A DNA stretch of 64,000 bases, taken from contig NZ_RQYL01000009.1 of assembly GCF_003860125.1 (NCBI RefSeq), forward strand, positions 1 through 64,000, read 5' to 3'. The notes under the pieces were generated by a model. It made no database searches and was not told the DNA's origin. It saw only the letters and a list, made by a program, of their open reading frames with translations. The first letter of the stretch is position 1; each line of letters starts with the position of its first letter. The translations under genes were made by a program, and so were the position numbers. Of this stretch, positions 7,390-15,438 are shown in pieces. The DNA comes from Fretibacterium sp. OH1220_COT-178. Its GTDB lineage: Bacteria > Synergistota > Synergistia > Synergistales > Aminobacteriaceae.

Positions 7390-9027
7390 TTAGCGGGCGG
7401 GGGCGTCGGGCTGACGGCGTCGGCCGAGCCGCCAGGCCAGGGCGTTGACGGCCGCGACCGTGAGGATCAGGAACGTCCCCATCGCCGAGGCCGCGCCGAA
7501 GTCCCCCTCGTTGATGGACTCGAAGAGCTCGATCGCCGCCACGCGGGCGTAGGGGCTCACCAGAAAGATGATCGGGCCGGTCGTGGTCATGGCGGCGCTG
7601 AAGGCGTTCAGAAAGCCCAGCCGCATGAAAGGGCGCAGGCGGGGCAGCAGCAGGTCCGTCAGGACGCGCACCGGACCGCCCCCCAGGTCCCGCACCGCCT
7701 GGACGAGGGCCGGGTCGACCTGGGCGAATCCCGCCCGGGCGGCGCGCAGCGAGGGGGACAGTTGGCGGAAGAGACAGCTCATGGCGATCAGGAAGCTGGC
7801 GCCGACCTCGAAGGGCAGCCGTGAGGAGACCAGGAGGTAGCCCACCCCGAAGAAGGTGCCCGGCATCAGGTAGGGCAGGTCCGCCACGGCCTGGACCGTG
7901 CGGCGCAGGCCCGGCCCCGCCCGCTCCAGGAGCGGGGCCAGAACCGCGGCGAGGAGACAGCCTCCGAGCCCTGCGGCGAGGGAACAGAGCAGGCTCCGGA
8001 CGATGCTGTCCGTCCTGAAGCGGAGGATGCCCGAGAGATGCCGGGCGGTGAGGGCGAAGTCCGCTCCCCAGGTCTGGGTGACGCTCCCCAGAAGGATCAG
8101 TCCGTAGACCATGACCTGCACCGCCACGAACGTCCAGGTCGGGAGCTCCAGCACGGCGAGGAGCCACCGGGGGAGCCGGAGGGACCGCGCCTCCGCCAGC
8201 CCCAGTGCGAGCCCGGACGTCCTGCCCTCCCTCAGGCAGAGGATCCCCAGTGCGGGGACGATCAGCAGGACGTTCATCGCACAGGCCAGGGGAAAGTCCC
8301 CCACGCCGATCAGGGTGTTGTAGGCCCGGGAGGCCAGCACCTGAAAACGGCCGCCGACGAAGAGCGGCGTGCCGAAATCCGAGAGGGCGCGGACAAAGAC
8401 GCTCAGCCCCGCCGCGGCGATCCCCGGCAGGGCCAGGGGCAGGCTGACGAAGCCCAGGGTCCTCAGCGGACCGCCCCCGAGGTCCAGCGACGCCCGTTCG
8501 AGCGCGCCGTCCACCCGCTGCAGCGAGGCCGCGATCAGCAGGGCCGCCAGGCCGGTCAGGGAGGCCGTCTCCATCATCAGGACCCCGTGGAAGCCGTAGG
8601 GATTCCACTCCACGCCCAGCAGGCGCCACGTCACGAGCCCCCGGCGCCCGAAGAGCATCAGGTAGGCCATCGAACAGAGGAAGGGCGGCGATATGGTCGA
8701 GAGCACCAGGGCGGCCACCACCGCGCCGCGGGCGCGTCGACTTCCGTAGACCAGCCTCATGGCGACGGCGGAGCCGATGAGCAGGGTGCACAGGGTCACC
8801 CCGCCGGCGAGGACGAAGCTGTCCCGGACCAGCGCGGCGTTTTTGGAAAAGAGCCCCGCATAGGCGCTCAGGGAGAACCGCCCGTCCTGCACCAGGCTCT
8901 CGAACAGCACGGAGCCCACGGGCCAGAGCACGAAGGCCGAGAGCAGCGCGCCCACCAGGAGCCAGAGCGCGAGCTCGGCGCCCGACAAGCCCGCGCCCCC
9001 GCGCGTTTTCCCCGGGGATGCGGTCAT
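7390..9027 (-). CDS. ABC importer permease, fused two-domain FbpB type
   Basis: About 545 residues with two tandem permease domains, each with around six hydrophobic segments and an EAA-type loop (ASLDLGGGPLRTLGFVSLPLALPG and VRDLGGGPVRVLTDLLLPRLRP are the two loops). Such duplicated permeases occur in Fe3+ and 2-aminoethylphosphonate importers. A GTG 15 bases further upstream is in frame, but GGAGGAAGG lies between it and the ATG at 9027, so the ATG is the likely start. It lies between the binding-protein and ATPase genes in one operon. Confidence 0.88.
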   Translation of the reverse strand: MTASPGKTRGGAGLSGAELALWLLVGALLSAFVLWPVGSVLFESLVQDGRFSLSAYAGLFSKNAALVRDSFVLAGGVTLCTLLIGSAVAMRLVYGSRRARGAVVAALVLSTISPPFLCSMAYLMLFGRRGLVTWRLLGVEWNPYGFHGVLMMETASLTGLAALLIAASLQRVDGALERASLDLGGGPLRTLGFVSLPLALPGIAAAGLSVFVRALSDFGTPLFVGGRFQVLASRAYNTLIGVGDFPLACAMNVLLIVPALGILCLREGRTSGLALGLAEARSLRLPRWLLAVLELPTWTFVAVQVMVYGLILLGSVTQTWGADFALTARHLSGILRFRTDSIVRSLLCSLAAGLGGCLLAAVLAPLLERAGPGLRRTVQAVADLPYLMPGTFFGVGYLLVSSRLPFEVGASFLIAMSCLFRQLSPSLRAARAGFAQVDPALVQAVRDLGGGPVRVLTDLLLPRLRPFMRLGFLNAFSAAMTTTGPIIFLVSPYARVAAIELFESINEGDFGAASAMGTFLILTVAAVNALAWRLGRRRQPDAPAR

Positions 9028-9112
9028 GGCCCCTTCCTCCACGAATGGACCGATCGGGGGCTTCGGCCGAGGAAGCCCCCGAGACCTCGAACGAACTTCA
9101 CCGGGGACGCCG

Positions 9113-10108
9113 CTACTTGTTTCCGAACCGCTCCTGCCAGGCCCCGAGGATCTCCTTGCGCTCCTGTCCCGCCCGGATCACGTCGATCTTCATCAGGTTG
9201 GAGTCCCGCATGGCCTGGACCTGAGGGGCCAGGGCGACGCCGGGCCGTATGGGGGCCTGGGTGTTGTGGCGTGCGAGCACCTCCTGCCCCTTCGCCGAGA
9301 GCACCCAGTCGATCAGGGCCTTGGCGCCCTCGGGGTTCTGAGCCCCCTTGAACACCGCCACCGGGGCGATGTACCACGGCACGCCGTCCTTGGGGAAGGC
9401 CATCTCCACCTTGTAGCCCTCCTGCTTCAGGCGCTCGACCGTGTCGAACGGGGCCACGGCCACCGCCGCCTCCCCCAGGCTCACCTTGTTCGCGGGCTCC
9501 GCGCCGCGCTTGGAGTAGTAGGGGACGTTGGCGTCGATCGCCTCCAGCAGCTTCCAGCCGGCCTCCGCCCCCATCGTCTGAAGGACGCTCGACACCATGG
9601 AGTAGAAGGTGCCGCTCACGGCGGGCGTCGCCATGAGGACCTCGCCCTTGTAGACCGGCTTGGCCAGGTCCTCCCAGCTCTGGGGCATCGGCAGCTTCTT
9701 CGCGGCCAGGACCTCCGAGTTGCCCATCAGGACGACCGACCCCAGGGAAATTCCGCTCCAGAGCCCGTCGGCGTCGTAGAACATGGGGTCGTAGGCGGAG
9801 CGCTCGGGGGAGACGTAGGGCTCCAGGAACCCCTCGGCCGCGGCGGAGACGTAGCTGTCCAGCCCGCCGCCGAACCAGGCGTCCGCCTGGGCCTTGCCCT
9901 TGGCGGCGCGGATGCGGGTCAGCACCTCGCCCGAGGACATCTCCAGGTGGTTCACCGCGATCCCCGTGTCCCGGGTGAAGGCCTCCAGGATGGGCTTGAT
10001 GCCCGTGTAGGCGATGAAGATGCTGATCCCCTTGCCGGCTTCGGCGGCCCAAACGGGCTGGACGAGACAGAGGGAGAGGACGAGAGCGGCAACACTTTTG
10101 CGGAACAT
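9113..10108 (-). CDS. Periplasmic binding protein, extracellular solute-binding family 1 (Fe3+/phosphonate type)
   Basis: The 331-residue protein begins with a clear Sec signal peptide (FRKSVAALVLSLCLVQPVWA, cleavage after AWA) and continues ISIFIAYTGIKPILEAFTRD, the family opening in which a ligand-contacting region is followed by SSGEVLTRIRAAKGKAQADAWFGG. It ends with the EVLARHNTQAPIRPGV and QERFGNK segments common in this family. It heads the operon with a GGAGG site. The two Tyr residues typical of ferric-binding FbpA are not obvious to me, so a phosphonate, polyamine or other anion substrate remains open. Confidence 0.85.
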   Translation of the reverse strand: MFRKSVAALVLSLCLVQPVWAAEAGKGISIFIAYTGIKPILEAFTRDTGIAVNHLEMSSGEVLTRIRAAKGKAQADAWFGGGLDSYVSAAAEGFLEPYVSPERSAYDPMFYDADGLWSGISLGSVVLMGNSEVLAAKKLPMPQSWEDLAKPVYKGEVLMATPAVSGTFYSMVSSVLQTMGAEAGWKLLEAIDANVPYYSKRGAEPANKVSLGEAAVAVAPFDTVERLKQEGYKVEMAFPKDGVPWYIAPVAVFKGAQNPEGAKALIDWVLSAKGQEVLARHNTQAPIRPGVALAPQVQAMRDSNLMKIDVIRAGQERKEILGAWQERFGNK

Positions 10109-10192
10109 GGCAAAACCTCCTCGATGGATTTTTGGCGCGCCGTCGCGCGCGGCGCCTGACGGAAAACGCTCTTGAACCGAAGCGTTACGGCC

Positions 10193-10840
10193 TCATGGGG
10201 CGATCCGGGCCCGGACCCACCCCTCGGCGGGGACGAACGCCGCACCGTTCCAGGCCACGGACTCGCAGGCCCGTGCGCGGATCATGCGGATGAGATCGCG
10301 CTCGTCGCGGACGGCCCCGTCGAACCTCGTGGCGAACCGCCCCAGACGATCCGCCCTGTGGGCGTCGCTGCCCCCCAGCTCGGCGAGGCCCAGAAGGCGC
10401 GCGGCCCTCAGCGCCTCCAGGTTGGCCTCGGGGCTCGCACTGCCGTTGAAGCATTCGATCCCCCCCAGGGTGGGAAGGTCGCGGACGATCCAGCCCGCCC
10501 CGCGCCCGTTGTCGCGGAAGGGGTGGGCCGCCACCGCGACGCCGCCGCATCGGGCCACCCAGTCCATCAGCTCGTCGGACGAGGGGATCCTCTCCGGCGC
10601 GCGGTCCAGCCCGAAGACGACGAAGTCCCCTCCCGTCGTCAGCACCTCGATGCCGACGAAGAGCGGGAAGTCGCACTCCCTCCTCAGGGCCTCGACCTCC
10701 GCGGCGATCCCCATCGAGTCGTGGTCCGTGATGCAAAGGCCGTCCATTCCCATCTCGCGGGCCCGGAGCACGGCGTCCCTCACGGGCATGGAGCTGTCCG
10801 GCGAGTGCTCCCGGGTGTGCAGATGCGTGTCCAGGATCAT
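10193..10840 (-). CDS. PHP-domain metal-dependent phosphoesterase
   Basis: The 215-residue protein opens with DTHLHTREHSPDSS, the first PHP metal motif, and continues ITDHDSMG (motif 2), VGIEV (motif 3), AVAAHPFRDN (motif 4) and GGSDAHR near the end. These residues bind a trinuclear metal site. Stand-alone members of this size act on phosphate esters such as 3',5'-nucleoside bisphosphate (RNase AM-like) or are uncharacterised. It sits just upstream of the iron-type importer on the same strand, with an 84-base gap containing a GC-rich hairpin. Confidence 0.85.
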   Translation of the reverse strand: MILDTHLHTREHSPDSSMPVRDAVLRAREMGMDGLCITDHDSMGIAAEVEALRRECDFPLFVGIEVLTTGGDFVVFGLDRAPERIPSSDELMDWVARCGGVAVAAHPFRDNGRGAGWIVRDLPTLGGIECFNGSASPEANLEALRAARLLGLAELGGSDAHRADRLGRFATRFDGAVRDERDLIRMIRARACESVAWNGAAFVPAEGWVRARIAP

Positions 10841-11174
10841 GGTCCGGCCACCACCGAAGTTCTCATAAAACGATCAACTCCCGAATGTCCGTTTTCAGCG
10901 CTCCGGAGCGCGGAGCCTAGGCGTAAGGGCATGCAAAAGAGGGCTCGTTCCCAAAGTACGGCGTGACGGGTCATGCCGACCGGGGGAAGCGCCCTGTTGC
11001 GGATTGCAGGAAGCGGGATCCGTTCGCTCAGGTGTCGAGTCGGTGGGGGAGAGGACGGGGGAAGAGGGAGGTCGACGCCGGCCTGGACGAACGCCGAAAG
11101 CTCAAACATGCATCCCGTGCATTTTCGGCATCGCCGCTTCGTCATGCAAAACCGGCCATCGAGAACCCCTCCTT
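10837..11174 (-). other. Leader-like region with overlapping mini-ORFs and a Cys-rich CTGC motif
   Basis: This fills most of the 480-base gap before the PHP gene. AAGGAGGGG precedes an ATG at 11159 that opens a five-codon ORF (MAGFA). Its TGA overlaps a second ATG at 11145 whose frame starts MTKRRCRKCTGCMF, and that frame stays open for 102 codons, ending in a TGA that overlaps the PHP start (ATGA). Base composition of the later part does not look strongly coding. The same arrangement, with CGRCTGC, recurs at 30695 on the plus strand. The DNA core is a near palindrome TGCACGGGATGCA. A translated leader peptide or an operator are both possible. 11175-11318 shows nothing recognisable. Confidence 0.35.
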
Positions 11175-11318
11175 CATCATGAACGTCATGCGTCCAAATT
11201 ATAGCATCGGAAGGCCGCGCCGGACCGGCGTGCAGGGACGGCCTCGAGGGGCGATCGGGAACCGGGAATTTCCGATTCGGATGTTTGCTGAACTTTTCCG
11301 TCGGCCGACGGAAATCGT

Positions 11319-12320
11319 CTACTCCCCGTCCGGGGCGTCGGGGCGCAGGATGCGCACCGTCTCCTCCTGAAACCAGTCGTAGAGCGTGCGCTTCGGTTCT
11401 TTCCGGTTCCTCATCCGTTCGATGCTCGTGCCGAGGATCCAGAGCGGGTTGGCGGGGTCGATCAGGTCGTGCCCCCAGGCACGCAGCGTCTGCGTGAGCG
11501 CCTCCAACTGTCCCTCGGTGTCCGTGACGAGTGCCAGAAGAACCCAGTTCTCCTGCTGTTCCATGTCGATGTCGAACCACCCGGGCAGGTAGATGCGGCG
11601 CTGTTCCATCAGAAAAATATGGAGACGGCCGATCCAGGGCAGAAGGTCCTCCGGCCGGTTCCCTACCCTCTGGACGAAGAGGCGGTCGGCATTGAGAAAT
11701 CCGAATCGGTCGGAGGGCATGGGCTTGAAGCCCCTATAATGGTCGAAGTCGTAGCGGCTCCGAAGCACGAGGTCGAACGTCAGCGATCCCGCCTCCGCAC
11801 CGTTCTCCGCGGCCCATCGGTCCAGGCCCTCCTGTCCCGGCGCGGAGAGGGGGCGCGCCGCGACGCCCCAATGGGGAAAGGCCTCGAGAAAGGACCTCAC
11901 GAGCTGCGCGTCGGGCCACAGGGCGCGGGCACGGCCGCCCTCCAGGACAAAGTACCGATCGTCCGGAAGGCAGGGAACGACGGGAAACGTCTCCTCAACC
12001 GACAGCTCCTTGATGCCCCAGTCGGTCACGAACGATCGGTCCAGCAACTGCTCCACTCGGTTCCGCTCCAGCAGCTCACGGGCCCGTCCCTCGTCGATCG
12101 GGACCTCGCCCACCGAATCCACGGGAACGCAGAGGTCCCGGGAGACCCGTTCCCGCGTTCGGACGCCCTGCGGCGTGAGCCCGTAGCCGGAGGCGATCCG
12201 CACCAGTTCTCCCAAGTCCTCCAGCCTCCTCAGCGCGTCGGGGTCCTCCCCCGCAAGCGCCAGGGTCTCCTCGTCCCAGCAGGGACGCTCGTGTGAAAAA
12301 AGCAACAGGCAGCTTTCCAT
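11319..12320 (-). CDS. Protein of unknown function (333 aa)
   Basis: A soluble protein starting MESCLLLFSHERPCWDEETL, chosen because GGGAGGT lies eight bases before this ATG (45 bases inside the longest frame). There is no signal peptide. The first 100 residues read like a small helical or winged-helix domain (DPDALRRLEDLGELVRIASG, then YGLTPQGVRTRERV). The middle has FDLVLRSRYDFDHYRGFKPM, and the end has ETVRILRPDAPDGE. The repeated aromatic and acidic patches suggest an enzyme or binding domain, but I recognise no family. It follows the BCCT carrier by about 90 bases on the same strand and may be co-transcribed. Confidence 0.75.
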   Translation of the reverse strand: MESCLLLFSHERPCWDEETLALAGEDPDALRRLEDLGELVRIASGYGLTPQGVRTRERVSRDLCVPVDSVGEVPIDEGRARELLERNRVEQLLDRSFVTDWGIKELSVEETFPVVPCLPDDRYFVLEGGRARALWPDAQLVRSFLEAFPHWGVAARPLSAPGQEGLDRWAAENGAEAGSLTFDLVLRSRYDFDHYRGFKPMPSDRFGFLNADRLFVQRVGNRPEDLLPWIGRLHIFLMEQRRIYLPGWFDIDMEQQENWVLLALVTDTEGQLEALTQTLRAWGHDLIDPANPLWILGTSIERMRNRKEPKRTLYDWFQEETVRILRPDAPDGE

Positions 12321-12410
12321 CGTTGGGTACCTCCCACAAGACGCGAAAAAAAGCGGCGAGGGCACCGCGCGGGATGCCCTCTTTTGCCGGTCGTGGAGAT
12401 TCTGAAAGCG

Positions 12411-13994
12411 CTACAGTCTGCCCTCCTTCTCGTCCCTGACGAGCGACCGCCACAGAGAGATGCAGGCGCAGACCATGATGATCGCAAAGGGTGGCGCGGC
12501 GGTCAGGGAGATGGTCTGAAGGTTCTGGAGCCCGCCGGTCATCAGCAGGACGATGGCCAGTGCGGCCATCAGGACGCCCCAGACGCCCATCTTGGACTTG
12601 GAGGGGTTGAGGTCGCCGTGGTTGGAGTACATCGACAGCACGAACGTGGCCGAGTTTGCGGAGGTGACGAAGAAGGTCGTGATGAGAACCAGCATGAGGA
12701 CCGACATGATGAACCCCAGCGGATAGTACTTGTAGAGCGCGAATACGCCCACAGAGATGTCCTTCGTGACCTGCGCCGCGATGTCGATGCCCTGGACGAT
12801 CTGAAGGTGCAGCGCGGACGTCCCGAAGATGGCGAACCACGTGAAGCTGCCGAGCGCCGGGACGATGAGGACGCCGGCGACGAACTCGGCTATCGTGCGG
12901 CCGCGGGAGATGCGGGCGACGAAGGACCCCACGAAGGGCGCCCACGCGATCCACCAGGCCCAGTAGTACAGGGTCCAGTTCTTCAGGTGCGATTCGTAGG
13001 CCCCACCGTAGGGGGCCATGGAGAAGCTCTCCTTGACCAGGCCGCTCACGAAGTCGCCGACGCCGGTCATGAGCGAGCCGACGATGGACAGGGTCGGCCC
13101 CACCGCAAACAGGGTGACCATCAGCACCGTGCACACGAGGAGGTTGAAGTTGGCGACCCACTTGATGCCCTTGTCGATCCCCATCACCGCCGAGCCCGTG
13201 TACAGGACGGCGAGGACGACGATGATGCCGACCTGGATCCCGGGAGTCTTGGCGACCCCTACGATCTCGTTCATGCCGCTGCTGAGCTGCAGCGTCCCGA
13301 GCCCCAGAGAGGTGGTGATGCCGGCCAGGGTCGCGAAGATGGCCAGGACGTCGACGATCTTGCCGAAGGCCCCGTCGACGGCCCTCTGCCCGACGAGGGG
13401 GATGAACAGGGAGCTGATGAGTCCCGGGGAATTGCGGCGGAACTGATAGTAGGCCATCGGCATGGCGATGACCGCGTAGCCCGCCCAGGGGTGCAGCCCC
13501 CAGTGAAAGAACGAGATCTGCATGGCGTCGCGCGCCGCCTGGATCGATCCGGGTTCCGCCCCGAAGGGCACGTTTCCGAAGTGGATCAGGGGCTCGGCCG
13601 CGCCGTAGAACACCAGGCCGACCCCCATGCCGGCCGAGAACAGCATGGCAAACCACGAGGCGTTGCTGTACTCGGGCCGATCCTCCGGATTGCCGAGCCG
13701 CACGCCGCGAAAACGGCTGAACGCCATGGCGATGCAAAACACGACGAAGATGTTCATCGTCAGCAGATAGCCCCAGCCGAAGTACTTCGTCAGCCCGCCG
13801 AACAGCGCGTTGGCGAAGCCGCCGAAGTTCTCCGGGGCCAGATAGCCCCAGGCCACGACCGCCAGGGTGATGGCGATGGAGATCAGGTAGACGAAGTTGA
13901 CCGGCCCGCCGGACCCGCCGACGGGGGCGTCCGGGCCGGGCGACGGAGAATGGCGGCTCCGTTCGCCGTTTCTGTTGTCCTTGTTGTCCGTCAT
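12411..13994 (-). CDS. BCCT-family betaine/choline/carnitine-type transporter
   Basis: About 527 residues with 12 hydrophobic helices. The family core WTLYYWAWWIAWAPFVGSFV carries the aromatic trimethylammonium site, and the family motif GMGVGLVFYGAAEPLIHF is also clear. The ATG at 13994 follows AAGGGAG; the 220 codons of open frame upstream overlap the terminator and the selenoprotein gene and are not coding. Next to a component B reductase pair it most likely brings in glycine betaine, sarcosine or a related methylamine for Stickland-type reduction. A rho-independent terminator separates it from the reductase genes, so it is probably transcribed at a lower level or from its own promoter. 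Confidence 0.93.
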   Translation of the reverse strand: MTDNKDNRNGERSRHSPSPGPDAPVGGSGGPVNFVYLISIAITLAVVAWGYLAPENFGGFANALFGGLTKYFGWGYLLTMNIFVVFCIAMAFSRFRGVRLGNPEDRPEYSNASWFAMLFSAGMGVGLVFYGAAEPLIHFGNVPFGAEPGSIQAARDAMQISFFHWGLHPWAGYAVIAMPMAYYQFRRNSPGLISSLFIPLVGQRAVDGAFGKIVDVLAIFATLAGITTSLGLGTLQLSSGMNEIVGVAKTPGIQVGIIVVLAVLYTGSAVMGIDKGIKWVANFNLLVCTVLMVTLFAVGPTLSIVGSLMTGVGDFVSGLVKESFSMAPYGGAYESHLKNWTLYYWAWWIAWAPFVGSFVARISRGRTIAEFVAGVLIVPALGSFTWFAIFGTSALHLQIVQGIDIAAQVTKDISVGVFALYKYYPLGFIMSVLMLVLITTFFVTSANSATFVLSMYSNHGDLNPSKSKMGVWGVLMAALAIVLLMTGGLQNLQTISLTAAPPFAIIMVCACISLWRSLVRDEKEGRL

Positions 13995-14019
13995 CGCAAG
14001 CCAGCTCCCTTCCCATGAC

Positions 14020-14067
14020 AAAAAAGGGGCCGGAGGCGAAGTCTTGCAGAAACATCGCTCCAGCCCC
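14020..14067 (-). terminator. Rho-independent terminator after the reductase genes
   Basis: On the minus strand GGGGCTGGAGCGA pairs with TCGCCTCCGGCCCC around a 15-base loop and is followed by TTTTTT. It lies 44 bases past the stop of the selenoprotein and just before the BCCT start. Confidence 0.9.
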
Positions 14068-14110
14068 TCATCCGTTCGTTCTTCCGAGGCGTCCTTTTGC
14101 CCATCCCGTC

Positions 14111-15421
14111 CTAGAACTTGGAGGGGAAGACCGTGGGCGCATCGACCGGCGTCGCCAGGGCGTCGAGGGCGGCTCCGACGCGGCTGGTGCGCAGCTGCCA
14201 CTCCGCCTCCTCGCTCAGCTCCGGATCGCCGAGGGGATACGGAACGGAGACGGTCTGGACCATGCGGTTCGCGCCGACCGTCTTGGCGACGTCGAGGAGG
14301 TTGCACATCACGACCACCGGCATGCCCGTGCGCTCGATTTCCTTTGCCATCGTTGCACCGCAACGCGTGCAGGTGCCTCAGGTCGCGGTGAGGACTACGG
14401 CATCGACCTTGGCGTCGTGCAGCTCCTGGGCTATCTCCCTGCCGAACTTGGCGGCGAAGGCCTGGGTGGTGCCCGTGCCGACGGTGACGTAGAAGTGGTC
14501 GTGGAGCTTGCCGAACTTGCCCTGCTTCTCGAACCAGCGCATGGCGTCGACGGGGATGCCGCGGTCGGGCACCGCGCACATGGCCGCAGGGTCGAATCCG
14601 GCGTGGATGGTCTTGAACGCGCCCTCGGGCAGTTTGTCGAGCTTCGAGATGTCGTACTTGCCCCACTTCTGGGCGGAGGCGCTCTGGATGCGGTCGGGGT
14701 TGTCCACCGGCACGACGCCGCTGGTCGAGACCAGCGCGATGGTGGCCTTGCTCAGGTCGAAGAGGGGCGCCGCGGGCGGGATCTTCTCCATTTTGGGGAT
14801 GACGAGCTCCGTCTGGAAGGGCTCTCCGTTCAGCTTCTTGAGCAGCATGTCGATGACGCGGTCGGCGGCCATGCGCCCGTCGGGCTGCGGGATCTCGGCG
14901 CGGATGCCGCGCGGGAAGTAGCCCTCCTGGGCTGCCGGCAGCAGCGGCTCGCCCCTGGCGATCTTCTGGGCGAAGTTGGCCATGAGGGTGAGGTCGTCCT
15001 TCATGAAGGTGGCCTTGCGACCGCCCTTGAAGATGTAGGCGACGGCCTTGTACTCCTCGACGCCGGGGTTCTCCTCGTTCATCGAGGTGACGACCGGTAC
15101 GCCGTATTTTTCGGCCACCGCCTTGAGGACCAGTCCGCAGCCGACGCCGTAGCGCCCGGCCATGAACGCGGGGCCGGCGAAGAAGATGTCGAACTCCTTG
15201 GTGTCGAGCCAGGCCAGGATCTCCTTCAGGGCCTCGTCGGTGTGGTTGGTGATGTAGTTGTCGCCGCAGACGATGGTGTTGGTGACCTCGATGTCCGGCA
15301 TCATGCCGTTCAGCATCACGGAACAGCCGATGGGCTCCCCGTGAAAGACCGGCTTGGCGTCCGCGGCATCCTCGCCGCCGACCTGACCGAAGAACTGGTT
15401 GATGTAGTGAATCGCCTTCAT
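14111..15421 (-). CDS. Selenoprotein component B of glycine/sarcosine/betaine reductase (GrdB/GrdF/GrdH type)
   Basis: The gene is split by an in-frame TGA at complement 14378-14380. The flanking residues are VVLTAT-U-GTCTRCGATMAKEIE, exactly the selenocysteine motif U-x-x-C-x-x-C of component B gamma subunits, so I read one protein of 436 residues with Sec at 348. It binds the amine substrate and forms a selenoether that is passed to the GrdA selenoprotein, ending in acetyl phosphate. GAGGAGGG precedes the ATG. It is paired with the GrdE-like proprotein 17 bases upstream. The adjacent BCCT carrier favours sarcosine or betaine over glycine, but this is an inference. No grdA, grdC or grdD is in the window. 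Confidence 0.93.
14343..14380 (-). promoter_or_regulatory. Candidate bacterial SECIS hairpin after the selenocysteine UGA
   Basis: Directly 3' of the TGA the transcript can fold, with TGCAC pairing to GTGCA around an eight-base GCGTTGCG loop, within the distance bSECIS elements use to recruit SelB. The pairing overlaps the conserved Cys codons, as is usual in bacteria. Confidence 0.6.
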
Positions 15422-15438
15422 TTTCTATCCCTCCTCAG

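Noticed and set aside
10837-11580. 247-residue protein in the gap before the PHP gene
   Set aside because: The upstream part overlaps the 333-residue gene end and shows no coding signal; only the mini-ORF layout near 11145 is kept as a possible leader.
14111-14350. Separate 79-residue gene after the component B frame
   Set aside because: It is the continuation of the same selenoprotein after the UGA; the residues between match the family motif without a gap.
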